Below, in pieces: positions 46,357 to 56,970 of a DNA stretch of 64,000 bases. The stretch's first letter is position 1. The number at the start of each line of letters is the position of its first letter. The DNA comes from Anniella stebbinsi. Lineage: Eukaryota; Chordata; Lepidosauria; Squamata; Anniellidae. The stretch lies in assembly GCA_029215795.1 (NCBI GenBank), contig JARDYH010000002.1, positions 270,204,310 through 270,268,309 of the forward strand. Direction: 5' to 3'. The notes under the pieces are model-generated. The model was not told the origin of the DNA, did not search any database, and saw only the letters and a program-made list of their open reading frames with translations. The position numbers and the translations under genes were made by a program.

Positions 46357-46935
46357 ATGCCTGGACCTATCTTTCTAAAATTTCTGACAGATAACTACCC
46401 CTAACCCATCTACAAAGTGAGCAACTTTCAGACGACTAACTTTTAAAATAAAAAAGTTATAGGCGTTTCTTTCCTCATTGTTTCAAAAATACCTTGCCAC
46501 TACATGCCTGGACCTATCTTTCTGAAATTTCACACACATATCAAGCAACGTGGTACCTGTAATGTGCCCACGTTTCCTGTTTGTATCTTTAAAAATAAAA
46601 AAGTTGAAGGCATAACTGTATTTACCCCACTGCTACCCATTTTTCTAAAATTAATTGCCACATAAAGCAAGCACCTATGTTTCTGAAATTTCGCACACAT
46701 GGGTCCCAATGTACCACCTACAATGTGGCAAAGTTTCATGTGTGGAACTTTAAAAATGACAAAGTTATAGGCATTCCTGGTTCTTTATTACAAAATTAAT
46801 TGCCACAAAATGCCTGCACCAATCTATCTGAAATTTCTCACAGATAATTACCCCTAACCCATCTACAAAGTGCCCAAGTTTCATCCTTCTATCTTTAAAA
46901 ATGAAAAAGTTATAAGCAATTTTGTAACACAATAC
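46357..46935 (+). repeat. ~150-bp tandem repeat, four units
   Basis: Units start near 46357, 46504, 46664 and 46810 with 'TGCCTGGACCTATCTTTCT'-like text and end in a TTTAAAAAT(G/A)A(A)AAAGTTATAGGC block. The ending resembles that of the array at 33351-33735. An inverted pair (TTTTTTAGATTAAAAGTTAC and its complement) lies just upstream at 46212 and 46322. Confidence 0.82.
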
Positions 46936-46964
46936 CAGGCTATGGGGAAAAGCATTCAAAATGG

Positions 46965-47106
46965 CGTCCGATCCAAAAATCGGACATCCGATTTTTGGAT
47001 CGGAATCGGATCCGATCCAGTGGACCTCCAATTTTTTCTGATCCGATTTAAAAAAAAAAAATCTGATCCGATTCCGATCCAATTTTTCTGTCTGTGCACA
47101 TCCCTA
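46965..47106 (-). mobile_element. One end of a hAT element related to 43767-44770
   Basis: 'GATCGGAATCGGATCCGATC' and the terminal GTGCACATCCCTA are the complement of the left end of the 43767 element. The other end was not confidently found; a possible match (ATCATATCGG next to ATGGAAAT) is near 46003-46025, which would include the tandem array. Confidence 0.65.
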
Positions 47107-48060
47107 CTGGAAATACACTTCCTGTAGTGGCTTTTACCAAACTGCATAATCTCTTCTTCGGCTCACCTTGCTAAAATGTTGCTTATATATTACTGCTCTT
47201 AAAAATCAGCAGGCTAAGAACATTCAAGATGATTTAGGTGTTTAGCAGGCAAGAAATCATAGAAGAAAACATGACAGTATAGAATCCTCAATGCAGCACA
47301 TTCAGTATGAAGGTGAAAGCAAAGGACTTTTACAGGCCATTGCACATTTCTTAGGCATGATTCACACATGCACGAATATTTGATTACTGGAAGCAAAATT
47401 TGTGAACTGACTCTATTGAAAAAGTGTGTTGTGACTGGGGTAATATGAGGCAAAACGAAATTCATCTCTACAGTCTTATATATATTAAACACAATAATAA
47501 AACAAAAACAAAGTATCCTGAGCTGTCTAATCTTGTGTGTGCGCGCACATTGTTTTTGTTGCTGACTCTTTTTCTTAAGGGTAGCATTTAAGAATAGTGT
47601 TTCTTTTCTCTACCTATACCTATTACCAGAAAAAGAAAAGCTTTCCTGCCATCTGTTGGTTTGACGTAAGTAATGCAACTCTATGTCCTGAAGGCTACTT
47701 CTTTGGTCAGAATATGCCATGATAGGTTGGCCTATGCAATGCTCAAAACTACTTCCACATGGGATGGGCTGCCATGCAGCTAGCGTCATGCTCCTAAACA
47801 GTGAGTCACATTGTTCAGCACTTTTGCCTGGAACACCTCAGCACCAGTAACAACAGCTCCTGGGGGGCTGTGAAGTCGGCGTTAGTGGATCCCACGGTAC
47901 AGTGCTGTACCACATGATTCATAGCTGACAGATGTGGTAGCACTAACTATCTGCATGGAGAGTCACACAGACAGATATTGACAACTACCACATGGTAGTC
48001 ATCATGTCTGAATTGGGCCTGGGGCTAGATCAGCCTCTGAACTTAACCTTTCCAAAACAG

Positions 48061-48190
48061 CCTTCCCCAATCTGGTACTCTGCATATGTTTTGGACTACA
48101 ACTCCTAACATTCCTGGCTATTGGCCATGCTGGCTGGGGCTGGTGGGAGCTGAAACCCAAAACATCTGAAGGGCACCAGTTGGGGAAGGA
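48061..48190. repeat. Complete 'ACTACAACTCCC' palindromic repeat
   Basis: 'CCTTCCCCAATCTGGTACTC' and 'TGTTTTGGACTACAACTCC' are mirrored by 'CCCAAAACATCTGAAGGGCA' and CCAGTTGGGGAAGG. Confidence 0.87.
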
Positions 48191-48806
48191 TGGCCTAAAG
48201 GTAGGAGGAAGACTGATTTGAGCAAACTCACAAGAAACTTGCAGAGACAAGAGTACTATCCCAGCTCGTTGAACCTGGAAAGGCCACGCTGGGCATGCTG
48301 GCAAACTCTTCTAACAGCTTAAAGCAAATTCTAATAATCCAGAGGCTCTTCGGGCCTCTGGAGCAAAAGGACTCCATTGTTATTGGTTTCTAGCCAGGGC
48401 TAAGTCCCACCAGAGAACAGCTTCCACTGAGAAGCACGGGAGTGCCATCCCAGGCTCATTAAAACCCTGGCAAAAAAGTTATTGGAACATGGGATACGTG
48501 GTCCATGTGGTGCCCTAAAGATAGGCCACATGAACTCTTAAAGGAGAAAAGTACTCTTCACATGATGGCTCCAAATTAGGAACTGAGTTTACAAAAACCA
48601 GCAAAGTTCTGCTATGTAAAAAAAAAGAGACATAAATCAAAGCTATCACATAAACAATATTAAACAATAAATTCTCTCTCGCTGTTGTATAAGAAATGAT
48701 GATCTCAACAGGAATCAACACATCTGTGACCTGAAGTTTGACACATATCAGATATTAAGCACTCTTCCAGAAAGTTTTTTAAATCTCTCGGATAAGAGCC
48801 GACTTA

Positions 48807-49161
48807 GGGTGCCTCTACAAGAGGCATTTAAAGCTCTTTCAAGGCGCATTAAAAAAATTACCTCTACAAGAACGGAGCGCAAATCGGGCGTAGAGGCGCG
48901 TTATCTCCCTGATTATGCGCATTATCGAATGTGTGTTAAATCGCAAGTTTTATTTTGCTCCGTCCGTTAAAGCGCATTTTGACTGTGTGAACAAGCGCTT
49001 ATGCGCATTAACTACTTGTAAAGCACATTTTGGACATCTGTTAATGCGCTTCGCCACTTCTCGCCGCCTCTCGTGCAGAGGGATTAGGCGTAAATGCGCT
49101 TCTGCGATTATGCGCATAATCGCCTAACCAGGCGCAAAAGCAAATCCTTGTAGAGGGGACC
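48807..49161. mobile_element. MITE, 'CTCTACAAG' family, copy 2, TSD TTA
   Basis: 355 bp. The ends are GGGTGCCTCTACAAG and CTTGTAGAGGGGACC, a 15-bp inverted repeat with three mismatches. They are flanked exactly by TTA at 48804-48806 and 49162-49164. TTA duplications fit PIF/Harbinger insertion. It sits inside the L2 element: joining the flanks at TTA gives a continuous reading RADLDAIVIAEADSG. Confidence 0.85.
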
Positions 49162-50828
49162 TTAGATGCCATCGTTATAGCAGAGGCTGACAGTGGAGTG
49201 TCCAGCAACTCCGCGAGTAGAATTACACAGGATCAGTTTCAGTTGGTGATTACTGAGGACGTGGACAAGCTGCTTGGACGAGTGAGGAGGACGACTTGCC
49301 CTCTCGATCCCTGTCCTTCTTGGCTGGTTGCCCAGGGAGGAGATGTAATTAGACTACAATTACAACATATTATTAATACATCTCTCAGGGAGGGGAGTTT
49401 TCCATCCTGTTTAAAGAAGTGGTGGTACAGCCACTTCTAAAAAAGCCCTCCCTGGACCCCCTGGATCTTAATAACTATAGACCAGTATCAAATCTTCCGT
49501 TTTTGGGCAAGGTGATCGAGAGGGCGGTTGCCTTTCAACTCCAAGCAGTCTTGGATGATACAGATTTTCTAGACCCATTTCAAACTGGCTTCAAGGCAGG
49601 ATATGGAGTTGAGACTGCTATGGTCGCCTTAGTGAATGATGTACGCTTGAGTATTGACAGGGGGAGTGTGTCGCTGTTGGTACTTCTGGATCTCTCAGCG
49701 GATTTTGATACCATCGACCATGGTATCCTTCTGGAACGCCTGAGGGGATTGGGATTCAGGGGCACTGTGCTTCAGTGGTTCCAGTCCTACCTCTCAGGCA
49801 GGTTCCAGATGGTAATGCTTGGGGATAGTTGCTCCTCAAAGAAGGAGCTGTTGTATGGCTTACCACAAGGTGCCATCCTATCCCCAATGCTGTTTAACAT
49901 CTACATGAAACCGCTGGGAGAGATCATTCGGAGGCATGGGGTGGGGTGCTATCAGTACGCTGATGACACCCAAATATATTTCTCTATGCCTTTGACAACA
50001 GCGTCAGCTAAGGATAGTGTGTCTCCTCTGAATGAATGCTTGGAGGCGGTAATGAGCTGGATGAGGAAAAACAAACTGAAGCTGAATCCAGACAAGACGG
50101 AGGTGCTTGCTGTCAAAGGCCCCAACCTGGGTTTCGAGGTGTGTCAACCAGTTTTGGATGGGATTACACTCCCCCTGAAAGGCTGTGTCCGCAGCTTGGG
50201 GATGCTCCTGGATCTGTCGCTCCAAATGACAACTCAGATAGACGCGATGGCCAGGAGTGTCTACTATCAGCTTTGGCTGATACGCCAGCTGCGCCCATTC
50301 CTAGAGTTGGAAGACCTAAAAACAGTAGTGCACGAGCTGGTAACTTTGAGGCTCGACTTCTGCAATGCGCTGTACATAGGGCTACCTTTGTGCCTAGTCT
50401 GAAAACTTCAACTAGTTCAAAATATGGCAACCAGATTGGTCACCGGTACAGCTAGGGGTGACCAAATTACAACAGCTTTAAAATCACTCCACTGGCTGCC
50501 AATCAGTTACCTGCAGGGCTGCCTTCTCCCATACAATCCACCTCGCACGCTCAGGTCATCTGGGAAGAATTTACTACAGTCGGCCATGACTAGGCTAACA
50601 ACCGTTACCCAGAGGACCTTCTCTTCTGCCACTCCCAGACTGTGGAACGACCTGCCGGGAGAGATCCGCCAACTTACCAGTCTTCCAGATTTGAAGAGGG
50701 CTATAAAGACTGATCTCTTCCGGCAGGCCTACCCAGTCAAATTTTAAGACTTTGTTGATATTTTAATAATGTATTAATTTTATATGCTTTTAATCAGTTT
50801 TATGTATTTTATAGTGTTTGTATTGATG

Positions 50829-50863
<35 letters not shown>

Positions 50864-50868
50864 GTCCC
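49162..50868 (+). pseudogene. L2-type LINE ORF2 with reverse transcriptase, broken
   Basis: The largest retrotransposon piece here. The frame at 49198-49440 reads into DPCPSWLV and SLREGSFPSCLK. A missing base near 49413 shifts it to 49419-50402, which holds the reverse transcriptase: NYRPVSNLPFLGKVIERAV, LLVLLDLSADFDTIDHGILL, LPQGAILSPMLFNIYM and the active-site YADDTQIYF. A stop at 50400 interrupts, then the tail continues in another frame (50424-50747) to RQAYPVKF and (ATT)n. About 25 residues between HWLPIS and YLQGCLLPY are missing compared with the copy at 55700-56160. No endonuclease domain. Not functional. Confidence 0.9.
50833..50865. repeat. (ATT)n microsatellite at the L2 tail
   Basis: Eleven ATT units ending the element. 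Confidence 0.9.
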
Positions 50869-51177
50869 CAAAACTGAAACAATTCAGATTTGTTTATTAC
50901 TTTTTGGGGGGAGGAGGGAAAATCATGCTGCCACTCCACCTGCAAAATCCTGTTCATATAAGGCAGCTAAAGTTCTATCTCATAGTGAAGCGTGTGTGTG
51001 TGTTTTATCTCATTGGTAGAGTACATCTTTATTGGTATAAGGCCCTAGCTAGGATCAATCTCCACTTGAAGTTCTCAGGTAGGAAGACTATGAAAGATCT
51101 CTGCCCAAGGGACAGCTGATATTCAGAATAGACTGGTAGTCTTCAACCTCTGCAGGGCTGAACTCTGCCTTCAATCA

Positions 51178-53185
51178 TCTCTACCTATAAAGCGGAAAAT
51201 ATGTGTGTGCAACATATGTCTGGAAATGTTTACCCACTTCCAGATGAGTTAGAAACTTGAAATTTGGCATGCCTAAAGGTCTGGTTTACAATGTACCAGA
51301 AAAATCTAAAAACACAGAATTTGGGGTTTTAAGTATTTTTAAAGGATTTAATAAAAAACAAGGCTTACGCCTACAACTCAAAGCATACCGTGGGCAGAAG
51401 GGCCAGACTTAATGGCCTTTGGCGGCCACTGTAAGCGCGTGGGTGGGTACTGCATGTCTTTCACAACCCCAAGGTTGGTCTCGAGCAGTCAGCCCAATTC
51501 CACATAAAAAGAAACAACCCACATAAATAGGCTGTGTCCATTTGCAGTGCCTCTTCCCGCCCACTGCCTGAGGTTTTAAAATCGTAACTAGATACAACAG
51601 CATGACTTTGAGAGGCCGAACATGCTCAAAGGTACCCTGACCTGATATCACTGTTTTCTCAGAATCTAGGGGAGGAAAGTGTGCAGCCTTCACTCTTAAG
51701 AGGGAGGGGGGAAAGGGAGACACTCTGCGCATGCCCAGAAACAGACCTGACTAAGGGGGGAGTGCCCAACCCAGGCCCTTCAGTACAGGCTCTTGATGGA
51801 GCACTTGGTGGGTGAGAAGCGCAGGCTGAGGAAATCCCAGCAGCATTGGCCAGAGTTGGGTGTGTCCACTGACAGCTGCTTACATCCCCTCCTTGGCAAT
51901 GCTACTCCTTGACGCTCTATCGAGGAGCAGAATCGGCAACAAGAGGACGTCTCAGAGGGTGTGGGCACCTGCGGGCTGCCAAAAGTACGCTGGGAGATGT
52001 AGTACTGGTATGTAGAATGGCTGATTTTAAATAAAGTAGGGGTTAGCAAACCAGGTCACTATCTTTCAGTCCTAACTCAGCCCCCACTTTCCTTCCTCTC
52101 ACTAACTGTCTTTGTTCTCCTCCTAACTGACTTTCCCCAACTGTCACTCACCCCCACCACCACCATTCCATTCTAGCCTCAGTTATATCAGTCATTCCTC
52201 CATTCACTCTTCTGTTTCAATGGTAATCAGGCTTTTAGATAAAAATCATAAACTTCATTCAGTAATTCCTGCATCTTCTCGGAATGTGGTTTAGTTATGA
52301 CTGGGGGGGAAACCTGCAGCATAAAAAATCTCATCAGTTAAAAGGCCTTGGAAAATAAAATTTAAAAAAACACGGAAAGCCATCAATGCAGTCACTAGGC
52401 AAGCCTGCCAGGGAAAAAGAAAAAGAAATCCATAAGCAAGGTGCCACAACTAAGGCCTCCCACCACACCTCAGACGGTATTCAAAGAAACACGTTATTCA
52501 GGAACCTAGGCTTACGCCTACAACTCCCAGCATGCCTTGGGAGGGAGGGAAGATTTATCAGGTTTTGGCAGCCATCATCTGGAAGTGGCTTGCCATCCTG
52601 GGCCTGAAGGGAGAGTGCCTAGGGCTGGCTGCCTCGGTCACTAGGCACCATCAAGAGCAAGATGGAAGGCAGGTGCAGCTCCTGGCCTGTTGCTGACAGC
52701 AAAGACTGAGGTAACCGTCAGTCAGTCAACCAGCTGGCTCCCTCACAGCCTACCTACGGGCACCAATCGCGCAGTGTGGACCAGCTTGGCCAGACTTGCT
52801 GGCCCCAGCGTTTCAGTACAGCCCCCTGCTGGAGCACTTGGTAGGCAAGAAGCACCTCCAAGGCCTTTAACCCAGCTGCCCTCAGAGGCTTTCCTACACC
52901 CACCAAGAGCCCTGAGCAGAAGATCGTCAAGTGGGCCATGGCCTGTGTTGAGGGTGAGAGAGAGAGAAAAAAGAAATGAATTTAATTTGTTTTAAAGTTA
53001 CCTCACAGGCCTAGCACCAGCCTACCTTGCGAGGTTGTTGTGAAGGTGAGAGAGGGAAAAAAGAAACCAATTTAATTCATTTAAATGTTAACTCACAGGC
53101 CTGGCACTGGCCTAATGCTTTAAGGTGGTTACCTCACAGACATATATCTTAGGGGGCCTGAGCAATACCGGGTATATCAACTAGT
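51178..53185 (+). mobile_element. Non-autonomous Helitron, about 2.0 kb
   Basis: It begins TCTCTACCTATAAAGCGG after an A. It ends GCAATACCGGGTATATCAAC then CTAGT, a typical Helitron 3' end with a small GC-rich stem just before CTAGT. The base after CTAGT is A rather than the usual T. No Rep or helicase frame is present. Internal direct repeats: 51361-51379 equals 52508-52526, and 51779 onward resembles 52812 onward (CAGTACAG ... GGAGCACTTGGT). An opening segment near 51250 (AAATTTGGCATGCCTAAAGG) resembles the tandem unit at 33351. Confidence 0.75.
52819..52832 (-). promoter_or_regulatory. CTCF-like motif within the Helitron
   Basis: The minus strand reads CCAGCAGGGGGCTG, one mismatch from CCASYAGRKGGCRS. 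The duplicated counterpart near 51786-51799 has lost the motif. Confidence 0.35.
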
Positions 53186-54735
53186 ACAACATAAGATCTA
53201 CTTCTATTTTTGTTTTACTTTGCGTATTATTATATGGTCTCTCACCCACCCTCGCATCAAATGTTCTGCAGCTTCCTAGCAAATACTTTTGCTTGATGCT
53301 TCTGAGCATGTGTCAAGTGCTTCCTCTCCTAAAGGAAATACCATTAAAAAAAAAAACAAGTACACACAAAAACATGTTTCTACAGGGGAAGATTGATGTG
53401 GGGCAGGGAAAACCAATACAGTACAAGTCACCCAGTTTTGTAACATCTAGAGTTCAATGATTAAAAGGAAGTGCTGCCTCTGTGTTAGGCTTAGCACATT
53501 CTGTATCCTTGTCTACCTATAGATAACACAGAGTTGCCTTTCCTGCCCTAGGGTGTGCGCTCACAAGAGAGAGGAGAGGTACACACTGCCAATCCCTTTG
53601 CCAAGCCAAGCAGCCCTAGCAGCCATACAAAACAATGTACTAGCCAGCAACTTGAGAGTTGTGGTGGCAGCAAGTGTGGAGGAATGCAGCAAGCAGAGCC
53701 ACTGAGGTTCAGTCGTTATTTAACAAACAAGACCTTACGCATTTCACTGATCTTCACCAGGGGACTCTGTTCAACATTTACTTTGACACATTTTGCACTT
53801 CCTTCTAATTATATGATGTTTGGAGGCATGGTTCTTCTATACCATCTCTTATTTTAAAATGCTCCTTTACCCATCTTAAAATATCATGTAAAAAACATTC
53901 ACAAGTTGTATGCCAGTTGGGCTTTTTCAGAGCTAGTGGTACACAGGAGTGTGGTACGTGCACATATAACAGTATTACTATGAGCATCAGTGCTGGTGTA
54001 TAAGCATGCTAATTGACCAGCACCCCAGCTGAAATTGACAAGATAGAAGAAAAGACAAGAGTCAACTAACCTACTTGTACAGGAAAGAAATCAAACCAAT
54101 CCTAAAACTCCTGGTCAGTTTCGGCCTAGGCTGAACTTCTATTTTATTAAACTCAAGAGGTGGAGAACCATGGCCTGTAAGGTTCTAGAGCAGAGGGCTA
54201 AATCTCCCAGCTAACTCAAAATGCAGATGAAAGACATCTCTCTGAAGCTGCACGCAGAAAATTCTGCACTGAACCTGCTGGCCCACCCCAACTGCCTTAT
54301 ATTTAGCCCAGGGTAGAGACCCATTTTCCTTGTTGAAATCTGCATCACCTTGGTGGAAATCTGCATTCCAGCAGCGGGCAAAGCCACGGGCAAAGCCATG
54401 GGAAAAGTGAGCAGAAGTCAGCATGAAGCTAGGCCAAAGTCTGTATTTGGCTCTTAGGCTGCAGGTTCCCCATCCCTGGTTTAGCTTCCGAAATCAGCAG
54501 ACGATTTGTAACCTGAGCCCTCACACAGGGATCAACCTCTTCTTCTTGCCATGTCATCCTCTCTCTATTGCACTCCCTGCCATCTCACCTCCCAATCACC
54601 ATGTATAAAGTACCTTGCCTGCCTGTCTTAGTAACAGTGTGAAAAAGCATTATGCAGAGAACAGAGGGACAAACAGAGGTGTGTAGAAATTCAAAAGCCC
54701 ATCCGACGGACTGTACGTGCCAGAGTCAGCCTTAC
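53186..54735. other. PALD1: Intron sequence without recognised feature
   Basis: Mostly unique-looking. A weak foldback-like repeat spans about 54160-54485 (GGTGGAGAACCATGGCC ... GGTTCCCCATCCCTGG). Confidence 0.4.
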
Positions 54736-54876
54736 CTGTCTGTAGGTACATATGATGATTTCCCTTAGGTGATAGTGCATGGGCGTCATCGTCTCACTCA
54801 CAATATCCAGTGCCATGTCCACCTCTTTCTTCATTTGGTGTCCCTCTGGCAATAACTGGACCACCTTCATTACCAC
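54736..54876 (-). CDS. PALD1: PALD1 internal coding exon before the very large intron
   Basis: Forty-seven codons: VVMKVVQLLPEGHQMKKEVD, then MALDIVSETMTPMHYHLREI, then IICTYRQ. The ETMTPMHYHLREIIICTYRQ stretch is nearly invariant in paladins. Acceptor TTACCTGCCAG, donor GTAAGGC. It is phase 0 at both ends. The next exon downstream is 43.6 kb away, while the five upstream introns are all under 2.3 kb. This exon lies near the C-terminus of the protein. Confidence 0.95.
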
Positions 54877-55025
54877 CTGGCAGGTAAAAGCAACGATACA
54901 GATTATCATGAAGCTTTCCCACCTGGAACGCTCTCCCCAAAAGGGGTGAATACTGGGCAGCTGCAACTTTATTCTGGAGAAGTGAGAGAGAAAATAGTTT
55001 GCCCCCAAAAGCTACTTTAGGCATT

Positions 55026-55215
55026 CCAAAAACAACGAAGAGTCTTGTGGCACTTTAAAAGACTAACAATTTTATTCTGGCATAAGCTTTTGTGAACATG
55101 TGCAGCCCATCATCATTCATCAGATGAAGTAGACTATAATCCATGAAATCTCATGCCAGAATAAGTTTGTCAATCTTCAAGGTGCCACAAAACGTTTTGT
55201 CAGTTTTACTGCAAC
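55026..55215. mobile_element. Two back-to-back Penelope-like element ends
   Basis: On the minus strand 55026-55125 reads CATCTGATGAATG, then AAAAGCTTATGCCAGAATAA, then TTAGTCTTTTAAAGTGCCAC. On the plus strand 55115-55215 reads CAGATGAAG, then TGAAATCTCATGCCAGAATA, then CAATCTTCAAGGTGCCAC. These are the hammerhead-bearing end sequences of Penelope-like retroelements, joined head to head at a palindrome, TTCATCAGATGAA (55116-55128). The family assignment is from memory of its characteristic end. Confidence 0.6.
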
Positions 55216-55654
55216 AAATGCACACAGTCCCCCGCTCTGGAAATTTTGGCCATTACACATCACAATAACATACGTAAGGGAATGGAGAGGAAAGCAACTC
55301 CAAAATGCCTGCCAGCAAACAAGAACAAAATCCACACCTAGCAAAATCCCAAAAATATTTCTGGAACCCACAACCCACACATTTATCTGTAATCATTCAG
55401 CTATTAAGAACAAGCAACTTAGATCATTTAAAATACACAAGCAAGAGGAACACTGGCAGCAGCTGTAAGCCATAGTATCTTTCTAATATTTGCACCAATC
55501 TTTGCCTTGTGATTCTATGAGACAGATTTTGTGCCACCCCTTTCCTCTCAGAGCCCCATTGTTAAAGGAGCAGCCAGCTCAATGCCTCCAGCTATCCTGC
55601 CTCACTCAGAATAAGGGACATTCAGACTGTAGAGGCTGTATAATATGTACTATG

Positions 55655-55765
55655 AAATACATAAAATTAATTAAAAGAGCATATAAACCAATACATTTAG
55701 TATAACAATACAATAAAAATAAAATACATAAAATTAATTAAAAGAACATATAAACCAATACAATA
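55655..55765. repeat. Tandem duplication in an A/T-rich LINE tail
   Basis: 'AAATACATAAAATTAATTAA' followed by AAGA(G/A)CATATAAACCAATACA occurs twice, about 68 bp apart. It lies at the 3' tail of the minus-strand L2 fragment. Confidence 0.8.
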
Positions 55766-56160
55766 TCAAGGTAACAATCAAGACATCTTAAAATTCTTGG
55801 TTTAAAATTCATCTGGGTAGGCCTGTCGGAAGAAGCTAGTTTTTGTAGCTGTCTCAAACTCGGAGAGAGAGTTAAGTTGACAAATCTCTTCCGGCAGGTC
55901 ATTCCACACTCTGGGGGCAACAGAAGAAAAGGTTCTCTGGGTGGCAGTTCTCAGCCTAGTATTAGCTGACTGAATTAAAGTCTCCCCCAGAGGACCTGAG
56001 CATGCAGGGCAGATTGTATGGGAGAAGGCAATCCTGCACGTAACCTGGACCCAAACCATTTAGGGCTTTAAAGGAAATAACCAACACTTTGTACTTCGCC
56101 CGGAAACTAATTGGCAGCCAGTGGAGTGATTTTAAAATGGAACTAGCAAAACCCAAACAA
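55766..56160 (-). mobile_element. L2-type LINE 3' fragment
   Basis: The minus-strand frame reads LKSLHWLPISFRAKYKVLVI, then SFKALNGLGPGYVQDCLLPY and, after a frameshift, TFSSVAPRVWNDLPEEICQL and RQAYPDEF. It retains the segment missing from the 50.5-kb copy. It lies in the PALD1 intron 54877-56302. Confidence 0.88.
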
Positions 56161-56302
56161 GATTCAGTAGCAGTTGTACACTCAAGTGTGGTTGTAATGA
56201 CATTCAATTTATTTATCTGCAAAGGTTAAGGGTGGCTAAAGACCAATTCCAAGTCATCACCTTAAGAATATTCAAGTCACAAAATAACTGGAAGAGACTC
56301 AC

Positions 56303-56374
56303 CTCAAACTCTCCTTTGGTGTACTTGGCATCAGGCACACTCACAATTTCATCCTCGATTATCTCAGGGATTCC
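56303..56374 (-). CDS. PALD1: PALD1 small internal coding exon
   Basis: Twenty-four codons: GIPEIIEDEIVSVPDAKYTK then GEFE. The VSVPDAKYTKGEF block is a clear paladin match immediately after the CX5R loop exon. Acceptor TTACTGCAG, donor GTGAGTC. It is phase 0 on both sides, so skipping it would leave the frame intact. An L2 LINE fragment on the same strand lies about 80 bp downstream in the next intron. Confidence 0.93.
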
Positions 56375-56691
56375 CTGCAGTAACAAGAGGGTGTCTAATG
56401 CTAAATTCTTCAGCCATGCAAGAGATGACATTTGAACAATGCCACAAAATTATGAACCCCAAAGTACAGCTGCTGATGGAGTTAGTGATATGCCATATAG
56501 AGATACAACAGAAGCGTGGTTGCCGTAGAATTCAGGTACTACTCTCTTTTTCTGTTTATTTCTTTTACAGTATTCTCCTTTATCCCTTAGTGCTTTGGGT
56601 TTACAAAAGGGAACCCCAGTGCACTACAGAGGATTTCTGGGTACTCACTCAGTTCCATGCAGGCTTGCTAGCCAGGCCTGATGGAACTCAT

Positions 56692-56970
56692 TGGCTGCAT
56701 TTGGACACCAAACTAAAATTGTGGTTTTAGCAAGCCTCAGGTTCATGCTCTCCCTACTTCCTCCTCCAGTGTGGAGGAGTTCAAAAGCTTTCACTTCCAG
56801 TTCTTATTAACTGCAGTTCAGCCTGTCATCCAAACCCTAAATAACAAGTATGCTTTGCTTAAAGACGCCAGCTTCATAACCCATGTCTTGGAGTTGGCTT
56901 GTTTCCAACAAACCATGGCTAAAATTAACTACAGTTTGTCGGGTTTGGATGAAACGACAAGCTGCAGTTA
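56692..56970. repeat. Probable degenerate DNA transposon
   Basis: 'GCATTTGGACACCAAACTAA' at the left and 'GGGTTTGGATGAAACGACAA' at the right are roughly inverted, with AACAAACCATGGCTAAAATT near the right end. Similar words occur at 9490-9880. Confidence 0.4.

Larger units (their letters stand above)
11156..54735 (-). other. PALD1: PALD1 intron of about 43.6 kb
   Basis: This intron runs from the donor GTAAGG at 54735 to the acceptor TTTCAG at 11156. It holds most of the mobile elements listed here and no other host exon that I can recognise on either strand. The remaining introns in the window are 54877-56302, 56375-57964, 58106-59899, 60098-62331 and 62512-63200. Confidence 0.85.
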
